Source of the DNA: Sphingomonadales bacterium UBA7473
Lineage (GTDB): Bacteria; Pseudomonadota; Alphaproteobacteria; Sphingomonadales; Sphingomonadaceae
DNA: 18,645 nt
NCBI GenBank assembly: GCA_002478575.1
Contig: DLOX01000158.1
Coordinates: 1 to 18,645, forward strand
Reading direction: 5' to 3'
The first letter of the stretch is position 1. Every line of letters begins with the position of its first letter. The position numbers and the translations under genes are program-made. Positions 1 through 7,253 of this stretch are shown here, one piece after another. Below the pieces are notes generated by a model. It was not told the origin of the DNA. It did no database searches and saw only the letters and a program-made list of their open reading frames with translations.

Positions 1-1898
1 CCAGAGACGGCTGATGCCCGGACATTGGAGACATAAGGGGCAGGGGAGACTTCGCTGAGCAAATCATCCCATGCGGTTTGATTGTGCGGCTCGTGGAAAA
101 ATTCGACTAAAGCCTCAGCGACGACTGGGCCAATGCCTTCGATGGCCGTGAGTTCAGCGGCAGCCTCTTCATGATGCGCGACTTCAGCGACGCGCTCCAC
201 TGTCCCAAAGGCGCGGATCAAATCCTTGGATGTGCCAGCGCCGACATGACGAATACCAAGGCCGAAGAGGAACTTGATCGGGTCTGGCGTTCGCTTGGCC
301 TCAATTGCTGCCAACAGGTTATCCACAGACTTTTCCTGCCATCCATCCCGCGCCAAAATCTCAGCGCGGCGAGCTTTCAAGCGGAAGATATCAGCGGGGC
401 TGTGCAGCCAATCGGCCTCGAAAAACTCTGTGATGGTCTTTTCGCCTAAACCTTCGATATCAAGTGCGCCGCGGCTTACGAAATGCTTCAGTCGTTCCAC
501 ACGTTGTGCAGGGCAGATCAAGCCGCCGGTGCAACGGATATCAACTTCGCCTTCCTCGGCCATCGCCTCTGATCCGCAATCGGGGCATTGATCCGGGAAA
601 GTGTAAGCGGGCTTTTCATCGTCACGGCTTAGATTTTCGACAATTTGCGGGATCACATCACCGGCGCGTTGGACAACGACCCGGTCCCCCGGCCGGACGC
701 CAAGGCGCGCAATCTCGTCGCGATTATGGAGCGTGACATTGGAAACAACCACGCCGCCGACAGTTACGGGTTTCAAGCGCCCAACAGGTGTCAATTTGCC
801 CGTGCGGCCGACTTGAATATCAATGGCTTCAAGCGTTGTTTCGGCCCGTTCGGCCGGGAATTTATGGGCAATGGCCCAGCGGGGGGATTTGGAGAGAAAC
901 CCAAGCCGCGCCTGCCAATCGAGCCGATCAACCTTGTATACAACCCCATCAATATCGAACGGCAAATCCGCTCGCGCCCGTTCAATGCTGCGATAATGAT
1001 CGAGCGTGTCTTCAACCGTTGCGGCACGCTTGAAGCGGGGATCAACGGGCAAGCCCCATGCTTCGATGGCTTTGATCACATCAAATTGGGTTTCGCCGGG
1101 GAGGGCAGTCGCTTCGCCCCAACCATGCGCCAAAAAGCGCAATGGCCGAGCGGCGGTGATTGAAGCATCTTTTTGGCGAAGCGATCCGGCCGCTGCATTG
1201 CGGGGGTTGGCAAACGGTTTGGTGCCGTCGGCTTCGGCCTTGGCATTCAGCGCGTCAAAATCCGCCTTGGCCATGTAAATCTCGCCGCGGATTTCGAAGA
1301 TATGGGGGATATGTGTCGCCCCGGCGGAGGCCGGGGCCTCTTCGGGACTCTTGCTCTGATCATCGATATCCAGCGACTCAAAGGCCCCCGCCTGCGCGGG
1401 GGCGACGAGTTTGCTGGGAACATCGCCGATCGTCCGCACATTGGCCGTGACATCTTCGCCCACCGTGCCGTCGCCTCGCGTCGCGGCTTGGACCAGTTCG
1501 CCATCGACATAACGAAGCGAGCAGGAGAGGCCATCAATCTTGGGTTCTGCGGTCAGAACCACGGGCTCATCATCTGAAAGGTTCAAAAACCGCCGCACGC
1601 GCCCGACAAAGTCCGCAACGTCTTCATCCACAAAGGCATTGTCGAGGCTGAGCATCGGCTTTGCATGTGTGACTTTTGCGAGGTGGGAAGCTGGCGCCGC
1701 ACCGACCGCTTTGTTGGGGCTATCATCGCGGATCAGATGCGGAAATTCTGCCTCAAGCGCGTTGTTCTCGCGGATCAGCGCGTCATATTCGGCGTCACTA
1801 ATCTCCGGCTCATCAAGAGTGTGATAGAGGCGATTATGCTTGGCAATCTCCCTCGCCAATCGCATCAAACGGTTCGAGGCTTCGGCTTCGGTGGTCAT
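1..1898 (-). CDS. ligA: NAD-dependent DNA ligase LigA (partial, C-terminus beyond the window)
   Basis: Seals nicks during replication and repair, using NAD+ as the AMP donor. 632 codons are visible. The N-terminal Ia domain carries the LYH...EISDAEYDAL signature (about residues 24-41). The adenylation site is AEPKIDG, with K120 as the AMP-accepting lysine, and the nucleotidyltransferase motif FEIRGE follows. Next come the OB fold, a four-cysteine zinc finger (CPDC...CTGGLIC) and helix-hairpin-helix motifs (LTAIEGIGPVVAEAL). The window ends in a linker, just where a BRCT domain normally starts. Residues 165-195 are an insertion, absent from the E. coli enzyme as I remember it, encoded by a palindromic repeat (1315-1406); the frame stays open. 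The ATG at 1896-1898 is 3 bases after the antitoxin stop and has only a weak ribosome-binding sequence, so translational coupling is likely. No alternative identity is plausible. Confidence 0.97.
   Translation of the reverse strand, partial: MTTEAEASNRLMRLAREIAKHNRLYHTLDEPEISDAEYDALIRENNALEAEFPHLIRDDSPNKAVGAAPASHLAKVTHAKPMLSLDNAFVDEDVADFVGRVRRFLNLSDDEPVVLTAEPKIDGLSCSLRYVDGELVQAATRGDGTVGEDVTANVRTIGDVPSKLVAPAQAGAFESLDIDDQSKSPEEAPASAGATHIPHIFEIRGEIYMAKADFDALNAKAEADGTKPFANPRNAAAGSLRQKDASITAARPLRFLAHGWGEATALPGETQFDVIKAIEAWGLPVDPRFKRAATVEDTLDHYRSIERARADLPFDIDGVVYKVDRLDWQARLGFLSKSPRWAIAHKFPAERAETTLEAIDIQVGRTGKLTPVGRLKPVTVGGVVVSNVTLHNRDEIARLGVRPGDRVVVQRAGDVIPQIVENLSRDDEKPAYTFPDQCPDCGSEAMAEEGEVDIRCTGGLICPAQRVERLKHFVSRGALDIEGLGEKTITEFFEADWLHSPADIFRLKARRAEILARDGWQEKSVDNLLAAIEAKRTPDPIKFLFGLGIRHVGAGTSKDLIRAFGTVERVAEVAHHEEAAAELTAIEGIGPVVAEALVEFFHEPHNQTAWDDLLSEVSPAPYVSNVRASAVS
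1315..1406. repeat. 92-base palindromic element inserted in frame in ligA
   Basis: The ends (1315-1339 and 1382-1406) are inverted repeats of each other, matching at 22 of 25 positions. Each arm also folds on itself: CCCCGGC/GCCGGGG around GGAG on the left, GCCCCCGC/GCGGGGGC around CTGC on the right. The middle (1340-1381) is AT-richer and unique. Read in the ligA direction, the two arms encode similar peptides, VAPAQAGA and EAPASAGA. This is the architecture of mobile palindromic elements such as the Rickettsia RPEs, but I cannot name the family. No other copy of this type is in the window. Confidence 0.8.
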
Positions 1899-1901
1899 CG
1901 C

Positions 1902-2150
1902 TCAGTGAGACGCTTCAATTTCGTCTCCGGGAAGGGGCGCAACGTCTGGGACTCGCGCCAATACTCCCTGCGCAGCCTTTGGATTCGCACGCGCTGCCCG
2001 CCTTTCCAAATCCGCCATAGCCCGCAACTCACCAACCTTTTCCGCAACAATGGACCCGAGAAATTGGTTGAGCGATGTGCCGCTGTCCAAGGCCAATGCT
2101 CGCGCTTGTTCCATAATATGCTCTGGAAGGCGCAATGGATAATTGCTCAT
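1902..2150 (-). CDS. Ribbon-helix-helix antitoxin of a PIN toxin-antitoxin pair
   Basis: An 82-residue protein. The N-terminal 40 residues (YPLRLPEHIMEQARALALDS, then SLNQFLGSIVAEKV) fit a CopG/Arc-type ribbon-helix-helix fold: a short strand with alternating residues, then two helices. The rest is charged and Ala/Pro-rich and probably binds the toxin. The ATG at 2148-2150 was chosen because it overlaps the toxin stop codon (ATGA) and has a purine-rich GGGAAGAA upstream; a longer reading frame would start inside the toxin gene. The expected role is to neutralise the toxin and repress the shared promoter. The stop lies 3 bases before the ligA start. The function is inferred from fold and position. 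Confidence 0.75.
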   Translation of the reverse strand: MSNYPLRLPEHIMEQARALALDSGTSLNQFLGSIVAEKVGELRAMADLERRAARANPKAAQGVLARVPDVAPLPGDEIEASH

Positions 2151-2581
2151 GATATTTCTTCCCGTCTCAATCGATTCAAACATTGCCCCGGCGTTTCTAT
2201 TCCTATGCGATAGGATGTTGCCGCCACCTTAAAATCCCGCTGGTTCATAGTGACAATATAGTCAGCACCCGACTGCACTGCACATTCCAAGACCATTTCA
2301 TCATTCGGATCCTTCAAAGAAGGTCTGAGTCGGGTCCGAATAGGCATAACGCGCTTCGCCATTGAAACGATCTGATCCAAGACCGTTTCCAACTCATCTT
2401 CCGTCGCCCAGCTGCCGTCCCTCAAAATCTCTCTTTTCAGGACTGCTTCATACTCAAGCACCAAAGCAACCGAAATCGCAAAAGGAATCCGACCTTGCGT
2501 TGCGCGCAACAGCAGCTGAAACGAAGCGCCATTTCGAGAAGTCAGCGCTGCGACCCAGATGTTGGTGTCGAAAACAAGCAT
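2147..2581 (-). CDS. PIN-domain ribonuclease toxin (putative toxin-antitoxin component)
   Basis: 144 residues resembling the family annotated as putative toxin-antitoxin system toxin component, PIN family (COG1569-like). PIN domains are metal-dependent RNases that use a cluster of acidic residues. Visible candidates are D5 in VFDTNIWVAAL, E43 in VLEYEAVLKRE, D91/D94 in the DPNDEMVLECA motif, and D107 and D116 in the ADYIVTMNQRDF segment. The length is normal for the family and the site looks intact. It precedes its antitoxin, which is the reverse of the commonest order, and overlaps it by 4 bases. It starts 30 bases after the recN stop. GACGTC repeats overlap the start region. RNA targets cannot be read from the sequence. 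Confidence 0.82.
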   Translation of the reverse strand: MLVFDTNIWVAALTSRNGASFQLLLRATQGRIPFAISVALVLEYEAVLKREILRDGSWATEDELETVLDQIVSMAKRVMPIRTRLRPSLKDPNDEMVLECAVQSGADYIVTMNQRDFKVAATSYRIGIETPGQCLNRLRREEIS

Positions 2582-2615
2582 GACGTCCTATATGACGTCA
2601 AAGAAGAAAAATCAA
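2582..2615 (-). promoter_or_regulatory. Candidate toxin-antitoxin promoter with twin GACGTC operator
   Basis: On the minus strand a -35-like TTGATT (2615-2610), which contains the recN stop codon, is 17 bases from a -10-like TATAGG (2592-2587). Two GACGTC palindromes, at 2594-2599 and 2582-2587 and 12 bases apart, sit in the spacer and just downstream of the -10. That is a sensible site for repression by the ribbon-helix-helix antitoxin. The expected transcription start falls at or next to the toxin ATG (2581), implying a leaderless mRNA; alternatively an AGGA 4 bases before the ATG serves a longer transcript. Each promoter box matches consensus at only 4 of 6 bases. Confidence 0.42.
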
Positions 2616-4267
2616 GCCGCCTCCAACAAGCGCGCGGCCTGCGCCCTTGCTTCGTCCGTTACTTCTGCCCCCGACAACATCCGGGCAATCTCTTCCCTAC
2701 GTTCGTCGGATGAGAGGATGCGGACGCCGGTTCGAGTCACGGTACCGTCGTGCGATTTGGCGATCAGCAAATGGGTATCGCCTCTTGCTGCGACTTGTGG
2801 CGAGTGGGTGACGACAAGCAATTGAGATTGTTTGGAAAGTCGCGAAAGCCGTTCACCAATGGCAGACGCCACAGCACCCCCTACGCCGCGGTCAATTTCG
2901 TCGAAGATCATGGTCGCGGCACCGCCTGCTTCGGCAAGGGCGACCTTCAACGCCAAGATGAAACGCGACAATTCCCCGCCCGATGCGATTTTGATCAAGG
3001 GCGCAAAGGGTGCACCGGGGTTGGTTGAGATTTCAAACTCCACCCGATCAATCCCCTGCGGGCCCCAACCAGTTTCGGGAAGCTGATCCACGATGGTGCG
3101 GAATTGCGCAGCATCCAGCTTAAGCGGCGCAAGTTCCGCTGCGACCGCCTTGTCGAGGCGAAGTGCCGCGCTTTTACGTTGAGCGCTTAGCGCCAAGGCC
3201 GCTTCGCGATAGGCCGTCCTTGTCCGCTCCAACCGCGCTTCAAGTTGTGCCAAGCCTTCTCCGCCCGCTTCAATCGCGGCAAGCTTTTCAGCCAGTTCCA
3301 AGGTCAGCGCCGCCAGATCGTCAGGCTGAACGCGATGCTTTCTTGCCAAGGCGCGCAAATCGAAGAGCCGCGCTTCATCGGCTTCAAGCTCTGCCGGATC
3401 AAAGGTGAGGGCGCGGGCTGCTTCGGCCAATTGATCTTCGGCCATTGATCCTTCAATGATCGCTCGGTCGACAGACGCAAGGGCTTCACCAAGTGCTGTG
3501 TGATCTCTCGAAATCCGGTCCAAAACCCGTGCCGCTTGGCGCAATTGGGAAAGCGCGCCATCGGCCGATTCTATAAGGGTCGAGACATGCGATAGATCCG
3601 CTGCGATCTTCTCGCCGCGCTGCATCGTGGACCGCCGCTCTGCCAAAAGCGCCTCTTCGCCGGGTTCTGGCGCAAAACTGGTCAGCTCAGCCACCGCATG
3701 GCTTAGATAGTCGCGATCGCGGTCGGCATCAGCCAAGGCCGCGCGGGCCGTTTCCAGCGCCTCCGCCGAAGCCTTCATCGCATGCCAAGCGCCTGTAACG
3801 GCACTCACTTCTGCGCGCGCAAAGCTGTCCAGCAACGCCCGATGTCCACGCGGATTGATCAGGCCACGATCATCATGCTGGCCGTGAATCTCAACCAATC
3901 CATCTCCAATTTGGCGCAGCAAAGTGGCGGAAACCGGCTGATCATTGATGAAAGCGCGGCTACCACCATCGGCCTTCAGCGTACGGCGGATGATCAGAGG
4001 CTCGCTCAGGTCAGCTTCCAAATCATTGGCTTTGAGCAAATGAAGCGCCGATGCTGTGGGATCAAAACTAGCAGTGACACTGGCTTGCGCGCAGCCGCTC
4101 CGCACCAATCCGCTTTCGGCTCGCGCGCCCAGCACAAGCCCCAAAGCATCCAGAAGAATCGACTTCCCAGCGCCCGTCTCGCCCGTCAGCACACCAAGCC
4201 CAGAATCAAAGTCCAGATCGAGCACCTCAATGAGGACAATGTCTCGTATGGAAAGTGCTGTCAGCAT
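2612..4267 (-). CDS. recN: DNA repair protein RecN
   Basis: An SMC-like ATPase of double-strand-break repair that acts on DNA in the cytoplasm. At 551 residues it has the usual family length. It shows Walker A GETGAGKS (29-36), a Q-loop region IHGQHD (127-132), and a central coiled-coil-rich stretch from about 150 to 375. The ABC signature ASGGELSR (428-435), Walker B MIFDEIDRG with D456/E457, and the H-loop VTHSPQ (486-491) follow. The start MLTALSIRDIVLIE is typical of RecN. It begins 18 bases after the bamD stop, so bamD and recN are probably one transcript. Its stop codon lies within the candidate promoter of the following toxin gene. I see no SOS-box-like sequence in the short gap upstream. 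Confidence 0.97.
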   Translation of the reverse strand: MLTALSIRDIVLIEVLDLDFDSGLGVLTGETGAGKSILLDALGLVLGARAESGLVRSGCAQASVTASFDPTASALHLLKANDLEADLSEPLIIRRTLKADGGSRAFINDQPVSATLLRQIGDGLVEIHGQHDDRGLINPRGHRALLDSFARAEVSAVTGAWHAMKASAEALETARAALADADRDRDYLSHAVAELTSFAPEPGEEALLAERRSTMQRGEKIAADLSHVSTLIESADGALSQLRQAARVLDRISRDHTALGEALASVDRAIIEGSMAEDQLAEAARALTFDPAELEADEARLFDLRALARKHRVQPDDLAALTLELAEKLAAIEAGGEGLAQLEARLERTRTAYREAALALSAQRKSAALRLDKAVAAELAPLKLDAAQFRTIVDQLPETGWGPQGIDRVEFEISTNPGAPFAPLIKIASGGELSRFILALKVALAEAGGAATMIFDEIDRGVGGAVASAIGERLSRLSKQSQLLVVTHSPQVAARGDTHLLIAKSHDGTVTRTGVRILSSDERREEIARMLSGAEVTDEARAQAARLLEAA

Positions 4268-4285
4268 GAGGCCGACAACCCAAGC

Positions 4286-5068
4286 TTAGGCTTGAGGCAC
4301 ATGCTTTTGGACAAGGGAAAAGGCGCGCTCATACCATTTGGAGCCGGGGTAATTATGCCCAAGCACAGCAGCCGCTTTCTTGGCCTCTTCAGGAATACCC
4401 AAAGCAAGATAGCTTTCGGTCAAGCGCATCAAGGCCTCTGGCGTGTGGCTGGTTGTGTCATAGCTATCGATGACCTTGCGGAAGCGCACAACAGATGCGA
4501 GCCAATTGCCCCGCTGTTGATAGAAGCGGCCAATTTCCATTTCTTTGCCAGCAAGATGATCTTGCACCAGATCAACCTTCAACCGCGCATCAGCAGCATA
4601 GCGGCTTGTGGGATAGCGGCGGATCAATTCTCCAAAGCTATCAAGGGCTTGTTGGGTGATCTTCTGATCGCGTGTTACATCCTCAATCTGTTCATAATAG
4701 TTGAGCGCGATCAAATAATAAGCATAAGGCGCATCGCGGTTGCCTGGGTGGATCGACAGGAAACGCTGCGCAGAGCCCGTCGATTCGGTATAGTCCCGCG
4801 ACATATAATAGCTGAAGGCACTCATCAGCTGCGCACGGCGCGCCCAGACCGAATAAGGATGCTGACGCTCGACTTCGTCAAACAAAGCTGCCGCCAGTTT
4901 AAAGTCACCACGATCCAGCCGCTCTTTGGCCGTAGCGTAAAGCGAGTTCACGTCGCGTGCGACATAAGATGTGTCTTTTTTCGCGCGGCTGCCTGCGCAT
5001 CCGGCCATGGTGAATGACGTGACGGCAATAAGGGCAAGGGCGAGCGGGCGAAGCTTTGATACTGACAT
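4286..5068 (-). CDS. bamD: Outer membrane assembly lipoprotein BamD
   Basis: The lipoprotein partner of BamA in the machine that folds beta-barrel proteins into the outer membrane, acting on the periplasmic side. The protein has 260 residues. A basic start and hydrophobic core (MSVSKLRPLALALIAVTSF) end at a lipobox, MAGC, with C24 as the predicted lipidated cysteine. The rest consists of TPR-like helical repeats, including LYATAKERLDRGDFKLAAALFDEVERQHPYS and SFGELIRRYPTSRYAADA. The ATG at 5066-5068 is preferred over one 30 bases upstream because it has an AAGGAG 7 bases before it and gives a clean signal peptide. recN follows closely. Confidence 0.95.
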   Translation of the reverse strand: MSVSKLRPLALALIAVTSFTMAGCAGSRAKKDTSYVARDVNSLYATAKERLDRGDFKLAAALFDEVERQHPYSVWARRAQLMSAFSYYMSRDYTESTGSAQRFLSIHPGNRDAPYAYYLIALNYYEQIEDVTRDQKITQQALDSFGELIRRYPTSRYAADARLKVDLVQDHLAGKEMEIGRFYQQRGNWLASVVRFRKVIDSYDTTSHTPEALMRLTESYLALGIPEEAKKAAAVLGHNYPGSKWYERAFSLVQKHVPQA

Positions 5069-5153
5069 AGAGGCTCTCCTTAACCGCACTCTTGGCAATC
5101 GCCAAGCAGGGAGATTGCGGCTAAGCCGGTTTCTGTGCCAAAGGCAAGATGAG
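5069..5153. other. Divergent bamD/manA intergenic region
   Basis: These 85 bases separate two divergent starts and must hold at least one promoter unless transcription enters from elsewhere. The only symmetry I see is CTTGGC-AATC-GCCAAG (5091-5106), a short perfect inverted repeat that could be a regulator site or simply chance. I could not identify a convincing pair of promoter boxes in either direction. Confidence 0.35.
5076..5081 (-). promoter_or_regulatory. Strong ribosome-binding site of bamD
   Basis: AAGGAG on the minus strand, 7 bases before the ATG at 5068. It decides the bamD start against the upstream in-frame ATG at 5098. It is the clearest Shine-Dalgarno sequence in the window; most other genes here are coupled by overlap or lack one. 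Confidence 0.75.
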
Positions 5154-5975
5154 ATGCCAGCCCAAAGACTGCAAACCCTAACTGTCGCTAAACCATGGGG
5201 CCGCCATGCGCTGGGCTTTGGATTTCCCGATGTGCCGTGCGATCAACCGCCGATTGGGGAGATTTGGTTCGACGCGCCTGAGGGCGCCGACCCTGACCTG
5301 ATGGTCAAATATCTTTTCACATCTGAGCGATTATCGATCCAAGTGCATCCCAATGATGCTGATGCGCAAGCCCGAGGCCATAAGTGCGGCAAGGATGAAG
5401 CGTGGGTTGTGCTGGCGGCAGAGCCAGACGCCATTGTGGCCTTGGGCACGGTTCGTCCTGTATCTCGCCAAGAATTGCGTACCGCTGCATTAGACGGCAG
5501 CATCGAAGACCTGATGCACTGGCAACCGGTGAAGGCTGGGGATGTGATTTATTCGCCCGCAGGCACGGTTCACGCCATTGGGGCTGGGCTGACGATCCTA
5601 GAGATCCAGCAAAATGTTGATCTGACCTATCGGCTTTATGATTATGGTCGGCCGAGGGAGTTGCATCTGGAGGATGGGATTGCTGTTTCCAACCCCGTGC
5701 CGTTCGAGATCCCGCCTCTGGAACGCGATTGGGGCGATGGTCTGCACTGGACCATTGAAGGACCCCGAATTTGGATGGATTGCTACAAGGGCCGCGATGT
5801 GAAGCATGGCGGTACCAACGAAGGGCAATCGGTCTGGCTTGTTCCGCTGAAGGGGTCAGGAAAAGTGGATGGCCAAAGCTTCCAGGCTGGAGAATGCTGG
5901 ATGCTGACTGGCGATTTCTGGATCACTGATGCTGGCGATTCTGAGTATATTCTCGCCCATGCGGTGGCTGCTTGA
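5154..5975 (+). CDS. manA: Class I mannose-6-phosphate isomerase
   Basis: Interconverts mannose 6-phosphate and fructose 6-phosphate, feeding GDP-mannose synthesis or mannose catabolism. A cupin-fold zinc enzyme of 273 residues, at the short end of the class. The metal ligands are visible in the expected order: Q63 and H65 in LSIQVHPNDADA, E82 in GKDEAWVVL, and H140 in SPAGTVHAIGAG. The following QQNVDLTYRLYDYGRPRELH segment, with its conserved arginine, completes the active site. An upstream ATG at 4971 would run through bamD and was rejected. The ATG at 5154 begins MPAQRLQTLTVAKPWGRH, a typical start, with AAGG 9 bases upstream. Its stop overlaps the start of the glycosyltransferase gene, so the two are probably co-translated. 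Confidence 0.92.
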   Translation: MPAQRLQTLTVAKPWGRHALGFGFPDVPCDQPPIGEIWFDAPEGADPDLMVKYLFTSERLSIQVHPNDADAQARGHKCGKDEAWVVLAAEPDAIVALGTVRPVSRQELRTAALDGSIEDLMHWQPVKAGDVIYSPAGTVHAIGAGLTILEIQQNVDLTYRLYDYGRPRELHLEDGIAVSNPVPFEIPPLERDWGDGLHWTIEGPRIWMDCYKGRDVKHGGTNEGQSVWLVPLKGSGKVDGQSFQAGECWMLTGDFWITDAGDSEYILAHAVAA

Positions 5976-7165
5976 TCCGCGTTCTTACCCTTTCAACGCT
6001 TTTCCCCGATGCCAGCCGACCCACATTTGGGCCTTTTGTGGAGCGGCAAACGCTTGAGTTAGCGGCGCATCCACATGTCGAGCTGAAGATTGTATCGCCC
6101 AGAGGCCTGCCGCCCTGGCCTTTATCTAAGCTTAATCGCTACGCTGCACTGGCTGCTGTGCCTGAGCATGAGACTTGGAAGGGGGTTGAGATTTTTCGGC
6201 CTCGTTTCACCCATATTCCGTGCACAGGTGGGCGTTTTGATGCCGCCATGATGGCACGGGCTTTGGCGCCACTCCTCAAGGACATTCGGAAAAGCTTCCC
6301 GTTTGACGTTATCGATGCAGAGTTTTTCTTCCCAGACGGGCCAGCAGCAATCGCGCTGGGCAAAGCCTTTGACGTGCCAGTGTCGATCAAAGCACGCGGG
6401 GCTGACATTCAATATTGGGGCGTTCAAAGGCCAACAGCGGGGCAAGTGCGAGATGCGGGCGGGGCGGCCGATGGCTTGCTCGCGGTGGCCGATGCGTTGA
6501 AGACCGATATGATCAATATCGGCATTCCGGGGGACAAGATTAAAGTCCATTATACGGGCGTTGATCTTTCGCTTTTCCGGGCTGGAGAGCGAGTGGCGGC
6601 CAAGGCCCAGCTGGGCATTGCAGGGCCATTGGTCGTAAGCGTTGGCGCCCTGATCCCGCGCAAGAGGCAGCGCCTGACCATGCAGGCAGTTGCCACTTTA
6701 CCGGGCGTTCAATTGGCCTTCATCGGCAAAGGCGAGGATTTGGCAGTGCTCCAAAAGGAAGCACAAGCCTTGGGTCTTGCAGGTCGCGTGCGCTTCCTGG
6801 GCGCTTTGCCTCATGTACAGATTGCGCGATGGCTCGCGGCTGCAGATGTGATGTGCTTGCCCTCAGCGTCAGAAGGCTTGGCCAATGCCTGGGTTGAGGC
6901 CTTGGCTTGCGGTACGCCAGTGGTCACGACGGATGTCGGAGGAGCGAGGGAGTTGATGGATCGGCCCGAAGCAGGACGGATCGTGGAGCCTGAGAGGGGG
7001 GCTGTCGCAGGTGCGATCTCATCGCTTTTGACCGCCGACTATGATCCGCATGCGGTGCGTAAAACGGCAGAACGTTTCACCTGGCAAGCCAATCGCGATG
7101 CGCTTTATGCGCATTTGGTGGGTTTGGTTCAGGGTTTTGGGAAGCATCCGTCGTCCCGGACTTGA
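5972..7165 (+). CDS. GT4-like glycosyltransferase (GT-B fold)
   Basis: Transfers a sugar from a nucleotide-sugar donor, probably in exopolysaccharide or glycan assembly in the cytoplasm; donor and acceptor cannot be told. 397 residues. An N-terminal acceptor half starts with LTLSTLFPDASRPTFGPFVERQ. The C-terminal donor half has VVSVGALIPRKRQ (221-233), FIGKGED (250-256) and the family-4 motif EGLANAWVEALACGTPVVTTDVGG (301-324), whose glutamates normally contact the donor. The start is TTG at 5972, overlapping the manA stop (TTGA); no ATG or GTG nearby fits the conserved N-terminus. The last four residues (SSRT) and the TGA stop come from the palindromic repeat at 7149-7247, so the original C-terminus was probably overwritten. 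Confidence 0.88.
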   Translation: MIRVLTLSTLFPDASRPTFGPFVERQTLELAAHPHVELKIVSPRGLPPWPLSKLNRYAALAAVPEHETWKGVEIFRPRFTHIPCTGGRFDAAMMARALAPLLKDIRKSFPFDVIDAEFFFPDGPAAIALGKAFDVPVSIKARGADIQYWGVQRPTAGQVRDAGGAADGLLAVADALKTDMINIGIPGDKIKVHYTGVDLSLFRAGERVAAKAQLGIAGPLVVSVGALIPRKRQRLTMQAVATLPGVQLAFIGKGEDLAVLQKEAQALGLAGRVRFLGALPHVQIARWLAAADVMCLPSASEGLANAWVEALACGTPVVTTDVGGARELMDRPEAGRIVEPERGAVAGAISSLLTADYDPHAVRKTAERFTWQANRDALYAHLVGLVQGFGKHPSSRT

Positions 7166-7247
7166 TCCGGGACCCATGCCTCACTGCGTTGTTCTGCTTG
7201 CTGGCTGGAAATCGAGACATGGATTCCGGGTCGAGCCCGGAATGACT
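7149..7247. repeat. Palindromic repeat between convergent genes, supplying a stop codon
   Basis: The arms at 7149-7178 and 7218-7247 are inverted repeats matching at 22 of 30 positions, around a 39-base centre. Each arm is a hairpin: TCCCGGA/TCCGGGA (7154-7160 and 7166-7172) with loop CTTGA, and TTCCGGG/CCCGGAA (7224-7230 and 7236-7242) with loop TCGAG. The glycosyltransferase TGA (7163-7165) lies in the first loop. The flavoprotein gene on the other strand ends 7 bases past the right arm. There is no uridine run, but the hairpins could act as a barrier between the converging transcripts. The same family recurs at the right edge of the window. Confidence 0.85.
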
Positions 7248-7253
7248 ATGCCG

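Noticed and set aside
1315..1406. Repeat in ligA as a transcription terminator or CRISPR fragment
   Set aside because: The reading frame stays open through it, there is no uridine run, and there is no regularly spaced direct repeat.
3782..5017. A 411-codon open frame on the plus strand across recN and bamD
   Set aside because: It lies wholly opposite two well-supported genes, resembles no family I know, and is explained by the codon bias of the genes on the other strand.
5091..5106. CTTGGC-AATC-GCCAAG as a defined operator
   Set aside because: It is a six-base stem with no known regulator nearby. It is noted in the intergenic entry but is too short to claim as a site.
4971..5153. An N-terminal extension of ManA by 61 residues
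   Set aside because: It is read from the antisense of the bamD signal-peptide region, and the known fold begins at the ATG at 5154.
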